From: Hippasteria phrygiana
Taxonomy: Eukaryota; Echinodermata; Asteroidea; Valvatida; Goniasteridae
Assembly (NCBI GenBank): GCA_037893225.1
Contig: JAZGUH010000357.1
Span: 124,001-188,000, forward strand
Direction: 5' to 3'
Length of the DNA stretch: 64,000 nucleotides
Position numbers and translations under genes: made by a program. The notes beneath the pieces are model-generated. The model had not been told where the DNA came from. It worked only from the letters and a program-made list of their open reading frames with translations, and ran no database searches. Shown in pieces: positions 1 through 10,490 of the stretch. Positions within the stretch are counted from its first letter, which is position 1. Every line of letters begins with the position of its first letter.

Positions 1-1459
1 ACGTTGAATAGCATTGGGCTATTATTAAGACGGATGGTCGGAAGTGTTCAAAATGAAATTCGCAAAGTACTTTTTTTCGGTATGAAGCCGTAGGCGAATT
101 ACATAATGGAGAAATATTGATATCTTTCCGGGTCACAATTTTTTTTCGGGGTAACCTCTTTTTGAAAAATATTTGGAAACAAAATTGGTGAGCCCCGGAC
201 AAATATTAAGTGCGCCACTGAACAAAAAGAAGCAAAAAGAACTACATGGGGTATACGATTCGCTCCATGTGCATGGGTAATTGCATAGAAACAACTTCAC
301 GAGAACGCAACGGATATGTATGATAATTCTACGACCCCATTACAATAGGCTGCACTTTCACCGGAGGGTATAATAGGATGTTCTTTGACAGGCAGACAAG
401 GCAATCTTGGAAACTGATAGTTCTTTGGCCTTATACACAGCTTGATTACCGGTACATTTTTCTTAGAAAAAGGAGCACCATTCCCTAAACCCCGTCATAA
501 TCGGTTATGTCGGTGGAGTCTGCTCAGCTGTTGCTTTCGGTATGATAATTTTTTGTTTTCATTCTCATGTGTTTCTGCATGTTTTGATGACGTCTGTTAA
601 TGTGGGTTTACAGGGTCTTCCTCGAAAATATTGGGTGAAAAAGTAGAGTGAGTCACCCTTACGTACCCGAAGCGAAAACAGGGCGTGAAGTCTCATCGAA
701 ATATTAACCTTTTATCAAATACGACAACTATAATCACTGTGGGGAATTCCAACTTTCCGTATGATATGTTTGCGTCATTGTATGTTGTTTGTACTGATGT
801 CAGGCACGGCCTATCCCGGTATACCGCTTTGTCAAATTGTTCATTGTTTGTTTGAAGGCCAGCTTCAAATGTCAGATTTCAACCGTGTCTAATTCAAATA
901 ACCCCAACTATTTGAATGATAAAATGCCGATTGAGATGCCGGATTTTTGAATGGCCGACAGGCTTTGCCGACGAGTCCGGCGGAAGACCGGCACGGCTTC
1001 AAACGTCGAACTTCCGGCGTGTCTAATTCAATTCACTGTGGCCCGATACCGAATTGCTCCATGTTGGAGATCGAGACGAAAGCACATTTTTTTGCGCGGC
1101 CTGCCGATGCGATGGGCAATTTACACTGGGTTGGCCTTTCTCTTGTTATAATTTTCGCAGAATGATTTCTAACCGTAACCACCCCAAGAAATATTCACAC
1201 TGGAATTTTGCCTTGGGATTCTTTAAGTAAAAGTTGGGAAAAATACTTCACGATGGGTAAAAAACGAATTTTATTGACGACCTTTCACATCCTGTATTTT
1301 TGTTCCCAGTTCTCCTTGTTCGTTTACGCTCGTTTTCACATCGCGTACATTTGTGAGAACGAAACTTCAAATCGTATTTAGAACGAAACTTGCAAAGATT
1401 TACCTACCTACAGCCGATTGGTTCTAAATTAAGCCGGTCCGGCTTGAGTGTCTCGCTCA
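1..1459. other. Non-coding flank, no gene seen
   Basis: No reading frame here looks like a gene. Short overlapping frames at about 947-1165 are open in two registers and show no domain. Two imperfect copies of a ~45-bp stretch ending in CGTGTCTAATTCAA sit at about 857-900 and 990-1034, so the patch is probably an old local duplication or repeat remnant. Confidence 0.5.
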
Positions 1460-1768
1460 CTCTATACACTGGATTGGCAGCGCAGCAGTGATTGCCTATG
1501 CGTGAATTGAAGCCAGCGTGCGGGAATCTTGCTATATTCAAAACAATGACCGTTTTCCAAGCTCCAGGCTTCAACTTCGTCTCCAACTTCAGCCCATTCA
1601 CAAACTGCATGCATGAATGCAGTTTGTCAATGAGCTGAATTCGGAGACGGAGCTGAAGCCAGGGCTTGGAAAACGGCCATTGTTTTGAACTTATAGCAAG
1701 ATGGCCTCGCGGTGGCTTCAATTCACACATGGGCAATCACTGCCGCGCAGCCAATCCAGTGTATAGAG
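1460..1768. repeat. Large hairpin (foldback MITE-like), ~150-bp arms
   Basis: The left arm begins CTCTATACACTGG at 1460 and the right arm ends with its complement at 1768. The arms pair through most of their length, for example AAAACAATGACCGTTTTCCA against TGGAAAACGGCCATTGTTTT. They meet at a short centre rich in TGCATGCATGAATGCA. This is the layout of a non-autonomous foldback DNA element. Arm divergence of several percent suggests it is not recent. No clear target duplication was found. Confidence 0.7.
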
Positions 1769-2489
1769 ATCAGTGGTCTCGCTTCCTCACTCACCGTCCT
1801 TATCAGCGGTCACATGAGATGTTTTTCGAAAATGCTAATGCGTCCTGTACGTTTATTAAAAATATTTTAGCCATAAAAGAAATTGTATATCTTCTATTGC
1901 CACAGAATTATTTCATAAATTTTCATATTTGTACGACTACACTGAGTTTCACTAGTCCGTAGGCCCTTATGTATTTTAGATTTTTCGGAAGTGAGAGGTC
2001 AATTTTGGGCACGATATTTCTCTTTCACATCAGGCGATTTATGAGTTTCCATAAATTGTTGTGCTAGTAATAATTTTACAAAGGCCTTTTTCGGGGGTGA
2101 TTTTCTTAAGAAATACATGTACCAAAAATAATTGCCATTTTTTCTCCATTTTTTCACGTAAATTATTTATATTCAAGGTCTCCAGTCCAGATGCGCGCCA
2201 CCAGGGGTTCATGAACTTTCCGGCTTGTAGGTAGGTGTAGACAGTGAGCGACCTTTTGGTCCAGGCGGGGATGAATATCTCCGGGAAGCCGTCGATTGAC
2301 CGTACTTCAGGGCCGGGCTATACCTGCCGTTCCGGAGGTCATGGTGTAGCTAGCTCCACGCGGTCGGCTCGTTGTCCGCCGTACTCTCCCGGATGTACAT
2401 GTTGCTGTCGTCGTCATCACCGATCAGAATAATCGAGGGGAAACAATGGTGTATTTATGGTACCGGTAGTGTTGTAGTTGAGAACTGAA
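1769..2489 (-). other. Possible minus-strand coding remnant in GC-rich patch
   Basis: 1769-2040 shows nothing. From about 2435 down to 2180 the DNA becomes GC-rich. A minus-strand frame without a usable ATG is open from about 2320 to 2040 and reads naturally at first (…VRSIDGFPEIFIPAW…), then runs into AT-rich, lysine-rich sequence. A second minus frame nearer 2420 reads DDDSNMYIRESTADNEPTAW and stops. No family is recognised. It could be an exon remnant or chance openness in GC-rich DNA. Confidence 0.15.
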
Positions 2490-3046
2490 TGTACGAGACA
2501 AGACGAGACCTGGTTGTTCGCGACCGAGACTGAGACCGAGACCTGTTGATCCAAGACTGAGACCTGATTGTCTGAGTTGGGAGTGGGACCTTGTGGTCCA
2601 AGACCGAGACCTGATGGTCCGAGACCGAGACCTGATGATGCGAAACCGAGACCTGATAGATGATCCGAGACTGATAGATGACCCGAGACCGGGCCCTGAT
2701 AGATGATCCGAGACCGGGACCTGATGATCCGAGACCGAGACCTGATGATCCGAAAGCGAGATATGATGATCCGAAACCGAGACCTGATGATCCGAGACCG
2801 AGACCTGATGATCCGTGACCGAGACCTGATGATCCCAGACCGGGACCTGACAAGGGCGGATCCAGAACACAATTTTTTTTGGGGGGGCCAAAAAACAATT
2901 GCAATTTGTTTGGGAGGGGCAAAAATAATTTGGGCTGAGTTTTGTGGGTGGGTGTACGCAGTGGCTGCCTTTTTGCGACTGATGATCCGAGACCGGGACC
3001 TGATGATCCGAGTTGAGAGTGAGACCTGCTGAATCAAGACCGATAC
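2490..3046. repeat. 21-bp minisatellite (GATCCGAGACCGAGACCTGAT)n, interrupted
   Basis: About twenty degenerate copies of a ~21-bp unit built around GATCCGAGACCGAGACCTG run from 2490. The best-preserved tract is 2698-2850. Roughly 2851-2978 is a non-repeat insertion containing poly-T/poly-G (GTTTGGGAGGGGC), after which the unit resumes for two or three copies. The long overlapping reading frames on both strands (arginine/aspartate or histidine/glutamine repeats) arise only because 21 is divisible by three. Confidence 0.85.
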
Positions 3047-3478
3047 CTGGTATTTCCTTGTAAAATGAGAAAAAAAGTGTTGTTCAAAAGGATTTTCTAT
3101 TTGAAGATGTGTGACATATTAAACGCCTGGCAGGAAAACGGGGCATCAGTGGGAATTCAGCCAAGTTATTGTCGGGACTGTCCTGTAGGGACTGTCCCGT
3201 GTATAGGGAAAAAAGGAAAGTTGGTCACAATAAAGTGAGATTATGTTCTGTTTTACACGGATAGCAAATTGTATCACGTTTCATTACGCGTGACAGAGGA
3301 GTTTTTATCCGTCAATATTAGTTTTGCCAAAGTTTATTATACAGATTGTTCAATAGCGCCCCCAAACCAGTGAATTCCCTATAAATATAAACAAAATTGA
3401 TTTAAGGATGGGGCAACTGTTCCCATGTCGGAACTCTTTCCCCCTCTAGCACCCGGAATGTTTGTGTGTTGTGTTGTT

Positions 3479-3511
3479 TTTTGTTTGTTTGTTTGTTTGT
3501 TTTTGTTTTTA
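3479..3511. repeat. (TTTG)n microsatellite
   Basis: Short run of TTTG units (GTTTGTTTGTTTGTTTG) following a TGTGTTGTG tract. Simple sequence with no other function visible. Confidence 0.8.
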
Positions 3512-3545
3512 AAGAGTATGTAGTGGAGCTGACACCACGTCATTT

Positions 3546-3720
3546 CAGCAGCGTAGCCCGGGCTGTCTCCATAGGGGGGGAGGGGTGATGGATGTTACAG
3601 TGGGGGGGGGGGGGGGGCGCTCACATTATTTTTTCTTCATAATATTATTTTCTGCGTTTGCGAAATTTTTAGTGGGGAGAAGACAATTTTTATGGGGGGC
3701 GTGCGTCCTTTGTAGTGTGT
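3546..3720 (+). mobile_element. Truncated copy of CAGCGGCGTAGCC-type MITE
   Basis: Starts CAGCAGCGTAGCC. It shares GATGGATGTTACAGTGGGG, the ATAATATTATTTTCTGCGTTTG region and a GGGGCGTGCG tail with the complementary strand of the element at 11415-11620. It lacks a clear right terminus, so it is a decayed or truncated copy. A poly-G tract of 17 or so lies at about 3602. Confidence 0.55.
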
Positions 3721-3765
3721 TGATTATGCGTTTAGTTTAGGCTCAGGGGCCGTGCTGCAAAAACA

Positions 3766-3960
3766 GTGTTTAGCAATTAAACACTTTCCTAAACACTTTC
3801 TTGCTATCAGTTTGTAAACACGTTTACATACTGGACATGTTTAGCGTATTGACGGATAGTTTAGCCATTGAACATTGATGTTTAGGAATTGGACATGTAA
3901 TATTTAGCTTCTAAACCTGTTTACAAACTGATAGCAATATTGTGTTTAATTGCTAAACAC
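3766..3960. repeat. Hairpin MITE, GTGTTTAGCAATTAAACAC ends
   Basis: The left end (GTGTTTAGCAATTAAACAC, then TTGCTATCAGTTTGTAAAC) is mirrored by the right end (GTTTACAAACTGATAGCAA, then GTGTTTAATTGCTAAACAC). The middle repeats TTTAGNNNTTGGACATGT-like words. A compact foldback element of about 195 bp. Confidence 0.7.
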
Positions 3961-4261
3961 ACATTTTAGAGTGTGGGTACTGTACGTAAGTTTACTCTTA
4001 AGTCTTAAGCGCCCCGCTAACTTAAGTTGGGTGCTTAACTACCTATTCACAAAACATCTAATTAGTAGGCCTACCCCACTTTAGTGCCCCGCTTAAGTTT
4101 AAGGAAATAGCTCACTGAAAGTATCCATTTTGCTCATGCGCACAGACTATACGTCAACAATAGTTGCCACGATAACGCGCGCAATATTATTATCCACTTG
4201 TCCGATGTGTTAATTAATTGATTGTGAATAATGAAACATTTAATAAAAATACAAAGACATC

Positions 4262-4333
4262 AGGCCAATTTACACATACGCGACATAGTCGCGCGACAAA
4301 TTTCTAAATTCACGCAAATGTGTAAATTGGCCT
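4262..4333. repeat. Small hairpin, AGGCCAATTTACACAT ends
   Basis: AGGCCAATTTACACAT at the left is complementary to ATGTGTAAATTGGCCT at the right. The ~40-bp loop is rich in CGCGACA words. A MITE-like small palindrome, 40 bp upstream of the larger element at 4375. Confidence 0.65.
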
Positions 4334-4374
4334 TTAGAAAGCCAAATTTTTCCGAGAAAGGGAAATTACTTCTA

Positions 4375-5109
4375 ATGCCCCTTTCCCACTTACACGATTT
4401 TTGCTACGGTAGAGCACGATTTTTCAATTATTTACAATCGCAACGGCGTCGTGGCCATGTTCGTGGTCAATCGTGGTCCACCGTAGCGCACCGTAGTAGA
4501 TCTTGATGGCACCGTGGAGTAGCACGATTTTTTTGGAATGTTCAAAAAAATCGTGCTCTACCGTAGCGGTGGAAAAAATTCGTGGTCCACCGCAGCAGCA
4601 TCGTATTAGAGTCGTAACGTTGTCTTGACGTTGTCGTGGTATGTCGTGACGGCGTCTTGTTCATTCGTACTCATTCGTGGTGGCCGCAACAGCTACGGTA
4701 GGCCAAGACTTCGCTACGATGCTGATACGATGCCGCTACGATGGTGCTGCGACCTAGCAAGACTTAAACAAGACGCCAACAAGACGCCAGCAAGAACATG
4801 ATGTTTTTATCACGTGTCTCTTGCTGATCGTGCTGTGACGTCGTAGTACAATCTTGGCATTTCTTGGTACGCCGTGACAAATCTTGACGATGTCGTAACT
4901 CTACCGTAACACTGTCGTGGCACTATCGCACTACTTCCGTACCACATCTTGACGGCGTCTTGATAGCGTCTTGACAAGACGTAGAATTCGATTGACCTTG
5001 AACTTTTTGAGTGTGAATTACTACGGTAGAGCACGACTGAGCACGATTTTTCAACTTTGAAAAATCGTGCTCTACCGTAGCAAAAATCGTGTAAGTGGGA
5101 AAGGGGCAT
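4375..5109. mobile_element. 735-bp non-autonomous DNA transposon, ~54-bp TIRs, TA flanks
   Basis: The left end starts ATGCCCCTTTCCCACTTACA and continues CGATTTTTGCTACGGTAGAG. The right end is the near-perfect reverse complement, finishing GTGGGAAAGGGGCAT. Both sides are flanked by TA (4373-4374 and 5110-5111), as for TA-targeting elements. The interior is made of short recurring words (CCGTAGC, AGCACGATTTTT, AAGACGCC, CGTCTTG), with no transposase frame. Superfamily not assigned: TA flanks fit Tc1/mariner, but other families are possible. Confidence 0.8.
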
Positions 5110-5111
5110 TA

Positions 5112-5807
5112 GTGGGAGAAACGCCAGGGTATTCTGAAACCGCGATTCTCATCTAAGATAACATCCCAGGCAAAACACAACGCCTGACAGGAAATCGCAG
5201 ACTCGTTGAAAGCCCAGTTTACGTTAAGATGTATCTGATCTACAAAAGAAGTGGCAAAACATGAACAGTAAGATGAAAGAGGAGGCATCCAGACATCGCA
5301 CGGATTCATTGAAGACGGGTATGGGATTCATCTTTATTGACGTCAAGCATCGTTTTAATACCAGTCTTAATTATCGCACACATGACACTGTAATGTTTCT
5401 GCAGCTCAAGTAAATTAACTTTCGATCCCTCCCACCCTCCCGGCCAGCAAGTCTAACTTGTTATCGAGACTCTTAATTCTGATTAATAATAAACTGTGTG
5501 ACAAATTTCAATTGACAGGCTAACCGGTAAAAGTCTTTGAATTGCTTTTTTTTCTCGCATAATACGTTCTTTATATGCCGCAATGTATGCCGTTAATGTA
5601 TTGTATACAATAATTTGACATTAATAAGGGAAATTGTCAACATTGGACTTGGATTATTCAAGTCTAGGCCTATAGCCTACCAACACCCCTTTGGTGAAAT
5701 TTTTACTGCAGTTGTTAGTCTGATTTGAGGTGATATTTTGCTCATATTGAATAAAGACAATTGCATGGTGTAATGTCAACCTGTTATTTTCTCTCTTTTA
5801 TTTCAAG
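5112..5807. other. No gene recognised; possible intron 5' of 5808
   Basis: A 66-aa minus frame at 5109-5309 has ordinary-looking composition but no motif and begins at the transposon edge. The rest is AT-rich. From about 5780 a pyrimidine-rich tract leads to TTTCAAG at 5801-5807, a plausible 3' splice site for the coding-like block that follows. Confidence 0.35.
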
Positions 5808-5972
5808 GGGGAGGACCCGGACGACCTGATTTGTCTCCAGTGGACCAGCACTGATTACACTGGCAGGGGGAGAATTCGGTCGATTCACAACTCAGTGCGC
5901 CGCCAGCGGCAAGCCGGGAAAGGCCAATTTCCCACTTTCGGGGTCGACGTCGCGTCTATCGGGTTGTATTAG
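5808..5972 (+). CDS. Possible terminal exon, unknown product
   Basis: Just after a pyrimidine tract and AAG acceptor the frame GEDPDDLICLQWTSTDYTGR… stays open for 54 codons to TAG at 5970-5972. It has balanced amino-acid composition (late part QFPTFGVDVASIGLY) and higher GC than its surroundings. No family is recognised and no upstream exon was found. It could be the last exon of a plus-strand gene, a transposon-derived fragment, or chance. It lies just ahead of two further coding-like frames in other registers. Confidence 0.25.
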   Translation, partial: GEDPDDLICLQWTSTDYTGRGRIRSIHNSVRRQRQAGKGQFPTFGVDVASIGLY

Positions 5973-6007
5973 ATGGTGGACAGTACCATTGTATTAATTT
6001 CGCGCGA

Positions 6008-6172
6008 ATGCAAGTGGATGAGTTAAAGCAATTTTTAACTAATCGGGGAATACCTTATGCGGGAAAGAAGAGAGAGGAGTTGATAGATTTAGCGGAGAAG
6101 GAGTGTAAGAAGTACGGTCGATGCATTAGCGATACCCACTTCCGGTTTTGCGAAGTCGACTTTTTCCCATGA
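6008..6172 (+). CDS. SAP-domain-like small ORF (54 aa)
   Basis: The frame opens at ATG 6008 (MQVDELKQFLTNRGIPYAGK…) and stops at TGA 6170. Residues 1-36 fit the SAP motif, a helix-turn-helix DNA-binding module. V-x-E-L-K starts the first helix, then L-x-x-R-G-I, a G-K-K turn, and E-E-L-I-D-L-A in the second helix. SAP domains of this look often sit at the N terminus of transposon-derived or nuclear proteins in invertebrates. After residue 38 (CISDTHFRFCEVDFFP) there is no recognised domain. It may be the first exon of a longer gene or a relic. The ATG is preceded by GCGA, giving a purine at -3. Confidence 0.45.
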   Translation: MQVDELKQFLTNRGIPYAGKKREELIDLAEKECKKYGRCISDTHFRFCEVDFFP

Positions 6173-6185
6173 TGCACTGCGTTAT

Positions 6186-6467
6186 TTGGCCTCTCCCCGC
6201 TCTGCCAAAATGTCTTCTATTGATGACAATTCGTACATATTTCTGAGTTGGAATACGTTTCCAGGTAATGTAAAAAGTCGGACTCAACCGAGACGGAGGC
6301 CAATTTATTGGAATTCGTTACTGATTCAAACCAGTGCAATGTACCCTGTATATTTGGACATATCCGATGATGAATTAATTGCTACTTGCGAAGCGGCAGA
6401 ATCAGAGGCGAAGAAACGTCATATACTCTCTGATTTGCAAGGCCCCAGCCGATATGGACCCCCGTAA
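6186..6467 (+). CDS. Hypothetical 93-aa ORF, acidic segment
   Basis: Open from ATG 6186 to 6467. An internal ATG at 6210 (MSSIDDNSYIF…) is an alternative start. The latter half reads PVYLDISDDELIATCEAAES, which looks like a real acidic helix. CCAG/GTAATG near 6263-6270 could be a splice donor, so the true gene structure may differ. No family recognised. With the SAP-like frame just upstream it probably derives from the same gene or element. Confidence 0.3.
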   Translation: MASPRSAKMSSIDDNSYIFLSWNTFPGNVKSRTQPRRRPIYWNSLLIQTSAMYPVYLDISDDELIATCEAAESEAKKRHILSDLQGPSRYGPP

Positions 6468-6472
6468 CAGAT

Positions 6473-7149
6473 AAGAAATGGTGGGAAAAAAGCAAGAAAA
6501 GGTAACAAGAATTTTTGTTTAAAATATTTGGCGTAGTAATTTTGCTCTCAGTAACTCATTTTGGCTTATTTTTAGACTGTCAACACACAGCTCTTACTAG
6601 TGTTAATATCAACTATTAGAATGTCCAGCCAGATTGAATTTTTGCCATTGATTTTTCGCCATGCATGGAGTTGTAATATAAAAATTAAAATTTCTGTGTC
6701 GATTGAGTCGTGTTTTTCTGTGTCTATTTTTTTTGAACAATGTACAGTTAACTGTACATTCTTTAAAATAATCGACACTTTTCTGAATAGCGTGACGTCA
6801 CAAGAGTAGTTTAACTATAGTACACACTAACCCATAAGCATACGTGTGAGGACACCTTCCGGACAAAATAAATACTCAGAAAAGATGGTATACTGTCCTC
6901 ACTAGAATATTCTCTTTTTTATGCAAATCGCCCATAACAAAGCCAAAGGCCACTGGAGGTGTAAGCTACAGAAGAAAGTGTGGAAGAACCAGCCCCTCAC
7001 ACTGAAAACAAGACAAGATAATCAGAATGATTCATTCTGATCTCTTCACAGTATGAATATGGTTGGGATGAGTAGTCCACTGCAAGGCATTAATAATGCC
7101 TCTACCCATTAAGCGTAGAAGTGCTATAGCCCTCGACTGGGCTCTAATA
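6473..7149. other. AT-rich non-coding, no feature recognised
   Basis: Short mirrored frames at 6572-6809 overlap on opposite strands and carry no motif; ACAGTTAACTGT at 6745 is a small palindrome. TGACGTCA occurs once at about 6792. Nothing else supported. Confidence 0.4.
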
Positions 7150-8122
7150 CCCCATTTACACAGGATGGCGACCTTTGGGCCTCCCTTGTGCGACCATAAA
7201 ACTGGCCAGGTCGCCGTTGGAGGCTCAAAGGAGGCCGAATGGTTGCCTAGGTCGTTCAAAGGTGGTACACAGGATGTTCAGACATCGCCATGGACGCCAT
7301 GGTCGCCGTAAATTTTTGAACATGTTCAAAACAGTCGCAAAAAGGTCGCCGAGGAGGTTGGTTGCTCAAAGGTGGCTCAAATGAGGCAGAAGGGAGGCAC
7401 AAGCATTGCCGTGGTTGCAGAATGGATGCACAATGGTCGGCCAATGGTCGCCACGTAATAGATGCGTTCTGTTGCAAATTTTACCGTCAATCTAGGCGAT
7501 GCTTTCTGCCTCCCTTGTGCCTCCTTTGGCCGACCAATAGCGTGTATTGAACGATGACTGTGGCGACTGCTGTGCCTGCATTCGGCGACCACGGCAACCC
7601 TTGAGCCACCATGGCAATGCTTCTGCCTCCCTTCTGCCTCCTAGGATGAAACTGATGGAAAAGCGCCAGAATCAGGGCATATACCCAGGCACTCCAGGTT
7701 GCCCAGCAGTCGCCAGGGGTCGCCCAAACAATGCTCAAGGGTCGCCTAGGAGGCAGAAGCATGGCTGAATGGTCGACCAGTGATTGCCGTTGGTCGCCGA
7801 TGATGGCACAGAGGAGGCTCAATGGTTGCCCAAACATTGATCGGGGGTCGCCTATGTTGCCTATAATCGCGTTGGTTGCCGTAGGTTGCACAGGGGAAGC
7901 ACAGGGGAGGCAGGCAAGTGGCTCAGTGGACGCACAGGTCGCTCGTAGCTCGACATGAAAATGCCCGAAAATTGCAGTTTTGGTGGTTCAAGGGAGGCAC
8001 AAGGATCGCTGGAGCAGTTACATAGAAACAGGATTTTCTGGGTTTAGGCGACCATTGAGCGTCCTGGCCATTTTTTGGTCGCTCATAGGTGGTACAAAGG
8101 TCGCAGCCCTGTGTAAAGGGGG
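7150..8122. mobile_element. ~970-bp element with CCCCNTTTACACAGG ends, GGTCGCC/GGAGGC-rich interior
   Basis: The left end CCCCATTTACACAGG…GGCGACCTTTG is mirrored by the right end CAAAGGTCGC…CCTGTGTAAAGGGGG. The interior repeats GGTCGCC, TCAAAGGTGG, GGAGGCAGAAG and GGCACAAGG on both strands many times, which opens long false frames in all registers. CCYTTTACAC-type ends are typical of non-autonomous DNA transposons. No transposase and no clear target duplication seen. Confidence 0.6.
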
Positions 8123-8166
8123 CTTAACTCACAACTTGCAGAATTACCCGTAGACAATGAATGCAG

Positions 8167-8301
8167 TTAGCCTTTTAGAGGTATGGCGGACACAATAGGA
8201 GAGCGCTATTTGATTTGGGTAAACCTTTTGTATGGCACAAAAGGTTTACCCAAATCAAATAGCGCCCCCTATTGTGTATCGCCATACCTCTAAAAGGCTA
8301 A
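8167..8301. mobile_element. Palindromic MITE, copy 1 (TTAGCCTTTTAGAGG ends)
   Basis: A nearly perfect palindrome: TTAGCCTTTTAGAGGTATGG … CACAATAGGAG … ATTTGATTTGGG at left and its complement at right, with only a few bases between arms. TA lies just outside GCCTTTTAGAGG on both sides, consistent with a TA target. A longer copy of the same family is at 17337-17584. Confidence 0.85.
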
Positions 8302-9540
8302 TGCTCCAAACCACAATGGCCACGGAACTTCGACGCACTTCCACATCATTAACAATACAGGTTTCCAGTCAGGCCACTTTGCATGACAAGTTCAAACCTG
8401 AACTATTTCCCCAAGGCCAAAACTGACTGAATTCTGCGCGCATGCACCCACTTTCATGAATGCAGGAATGGTAAACGTGAATTGCCAGCAAAATATGCAT
8501 GTAGTATTATGCTTCGCTTACAATAAAAAGGCTATTTGTAGACTCATTGAACTTGTGTTTACTTGAGGCGCATAAATACGAACCAGCGGCGTATTACCTT
8601 TCTGCTTCGATTGGGCGAGACTGCTCTAAAATAGACATCGCTCCGGAAACGAAATTGTTTTACGAAATTGTTTTACAGTTAAGGTAGGTGTTTTTTTCTT
8701 TATTAGCAATCAGATTTGTATAATGATTTAGCGCGGAGTACATATTTCCGTAAAGGTGCAAGGTCACTGACAAAAACCAAAACATTAATGCCAAATATTG
8801 ACGCCCTTAACCCTAACCTTCCCTAACCTGCCAAAATCAAACACCCCATTTGTGTTGAATTTTGTGTGATTGGGTACTGTAGAGCCTTGGCACCATCACT
8901 TTGCATGGGACTTGACAAAGTACAAAGAATGTGCCATTGGTTTACTACACAGTGTTGGAGTTTGTGTGGTTAGGGAAGGATTCTAGTAAAAAGCCTTGGG
9001 CTGTTAGGGTTAATTAAGGGAGTCATTCCATGATTTCAAACGCATGTCATACTGCAAAACTGTGGTGCTTAATTAACACCATTGGTGTCTATATTGAATC
9101 ATTCGCCCAATATAGGTAAACTCACAAAAGAGAAAGCATGGTGCTACCGCACAGTTTTAACCGCATACTTAAATGACCCTTAAACCACCACTGCCTTTAA
9201 GATCGGTCCATTTAAAGGTCCTTTCCTGAGGATTATTTATTAAACATTGTATACTTAAAGGTTGGTCCTATCATTCTCCTTAAAGATTTGTATTTAGACC
9301 TCTCCATTAAGATTTGCTTTTTAACCTTTTCCATTTAACTTTGTAACCGGTTCCCGTTAAAAATCTATAGGCTACTCCTCAATTGGTCTACGATGGCTTT
9401 GTATATAGTTTTGTTGACGTGTCGTTGACTTGTATTGGAGTCGGCCCGAGTTAAATTTTATTTACTTGCAACATTTTAATTTGAAAACGAAAAATAACTT
9501 GGCCCGAGCCTTAAATTTAAGGACTGGTGACTTCAGGTCA

Positions 9541-9541
<1 letters not shown>
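8302..9541. other. Non-coding with degraded repeats
   Basis: No gene seen. About 8798-9025 contains an inverted pair of CCTTAACCCTAACCTTCCCT-like words, probably a decayed foldback. About 9047-9170 resembles the CACTGCAAA…CTGTGGT MITE at 11979-12090. 9185-9360 repeats CCTTTAAGATT/CCATTTAAG-like words about every 30 bp, a decayed tandem repeat. Confidence 0.4.

Positions 9542-9571
<30 letters not shown>
9542..9571. repeat. Poly-A tract (~30 A)
   Basis: Run of A starting right after TCATGT, 20 bp before the GGCTY microsatellite. It could be the tail of a retroposed sequence or simple repeat growth; no retroelement body is recognised upstream. Confidence 0.9.
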
Positions 9572-9572
<1 letters not shown>

Positions 9573-9589
9573 CACAATTATAATTATTT

Positions 9590-9856
9590 GGCTTCGGCTT
9601 GGCTTTGGCTTCGGCTTTGGCTTCGGCTTGGCTTCGGCTTGGCTTTGGCTTGGCTTTGGCTTGGCTTCGTTTTGGCTTGGCTTTGGCTTCGGCTCGGCTC
9701 GGCTCGGCTCGGCTCGGCTCGGCTCGGCTCGGCTCGGCTCGGCTCGGCTCGGCTCGGCTCGGCTCGGCTCGGCTCGGCTCGGCTCGGCTCGGCTCGGCTC
9801 GGCTCGGCTCGGCTCGGCTCGGCTCGGCTCGGCTCGGCTCGGCTTGGCTTGGCTTT
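9590..9856. repeat. GGCTY microsatellite with 30 perfect GGCTC units
   Basis: 9590-9690 mixes GGCTT, GGCTTC and GGCTTT units. 9691-9840 is a perfect (GGCTC)30 tract of 150 bp, followed by three GGCTT units. The long overlapping frames on both strands (GSARL repeats, AEPSR repeats) are consequences of the 5-bp period and not genes. Perfect homogeneity suggests recent expansion. Confidence 0.95.
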
Positions 9857-10490
9857 AATATTATGCATGCCAATAAGAAAACACGAAATTAAAGTCGCTG
9901 AGGAGCATGGGACAGCTTTCTTTCCATGTTACTAAGAATTTCACTTCATTTGTAGCAATATAGGGAGTCATTTCAGCATGTGGGTTTTTATGCTATAGTT
10001 CCCTCCTTGTCCTATCTGCAAATAAATATAGAACGTTATAAGCAAAACATTGTTTGGGATTACAGCATATGATACGCGCTTCCGATCTAGTTATTTATTC
10101 TTCTGATATTGTGTATTGATGATAATCATTTGCTTATTCAAGCAAAGCGTGCTGCGCGTGCGCACGTCGTTTAATCTGGCCCATACAATACACATGAACG
10201 ATGATCAATCCATGGCGTCCACATGTGAGGAATTTGTTTACGATTCACTCTGGTCACGTGGGTGAAAAGGGTCAATACATACCATCTGTAATGATCATTG
10301 CAAATTAAAGATTGACTTTCGTCGAGGCGGTTATTCAATATCAGTGATGAGTTTAATATCCGTTTAGAATATACATCGGTGTGTTTGGTTTTCATTTTAT
10401 GTCTCGGGTGTCAATTCGTAAAGTGCAATCAAGGTTGAGGTCTTACAACTGGCGCACTTTGACAAGTATGTAAAATTCAGCTATCACCCT
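9857..10490. other. Non-coding, no feature recognised
   Basis: A 74-aa minus frame at 10171-10395 has no recognisable motif. Nothing else supported. Confidence 0.35.

Noticed and set aside
2417..3037. 206-aa minus-strand frame with SRSRIIRSR repeats and its shadows
   Set aside because: Caused by a 21-bp minisatellite whose period is a multiple of three; no start context or domain.
8798..9025. Telomere-like CCCTAACC / GGTTAGGG words
   Set aside because: Only a few degenerate copies arranged as an inverted pair, without a tandem TTAGGG array; more likely a decayed foldback.
9430..9935. Long frames with GSARL or AEPSR repeats
   Set aside because: Produced by the GGCTC pentamer, open in all registers on both strands.
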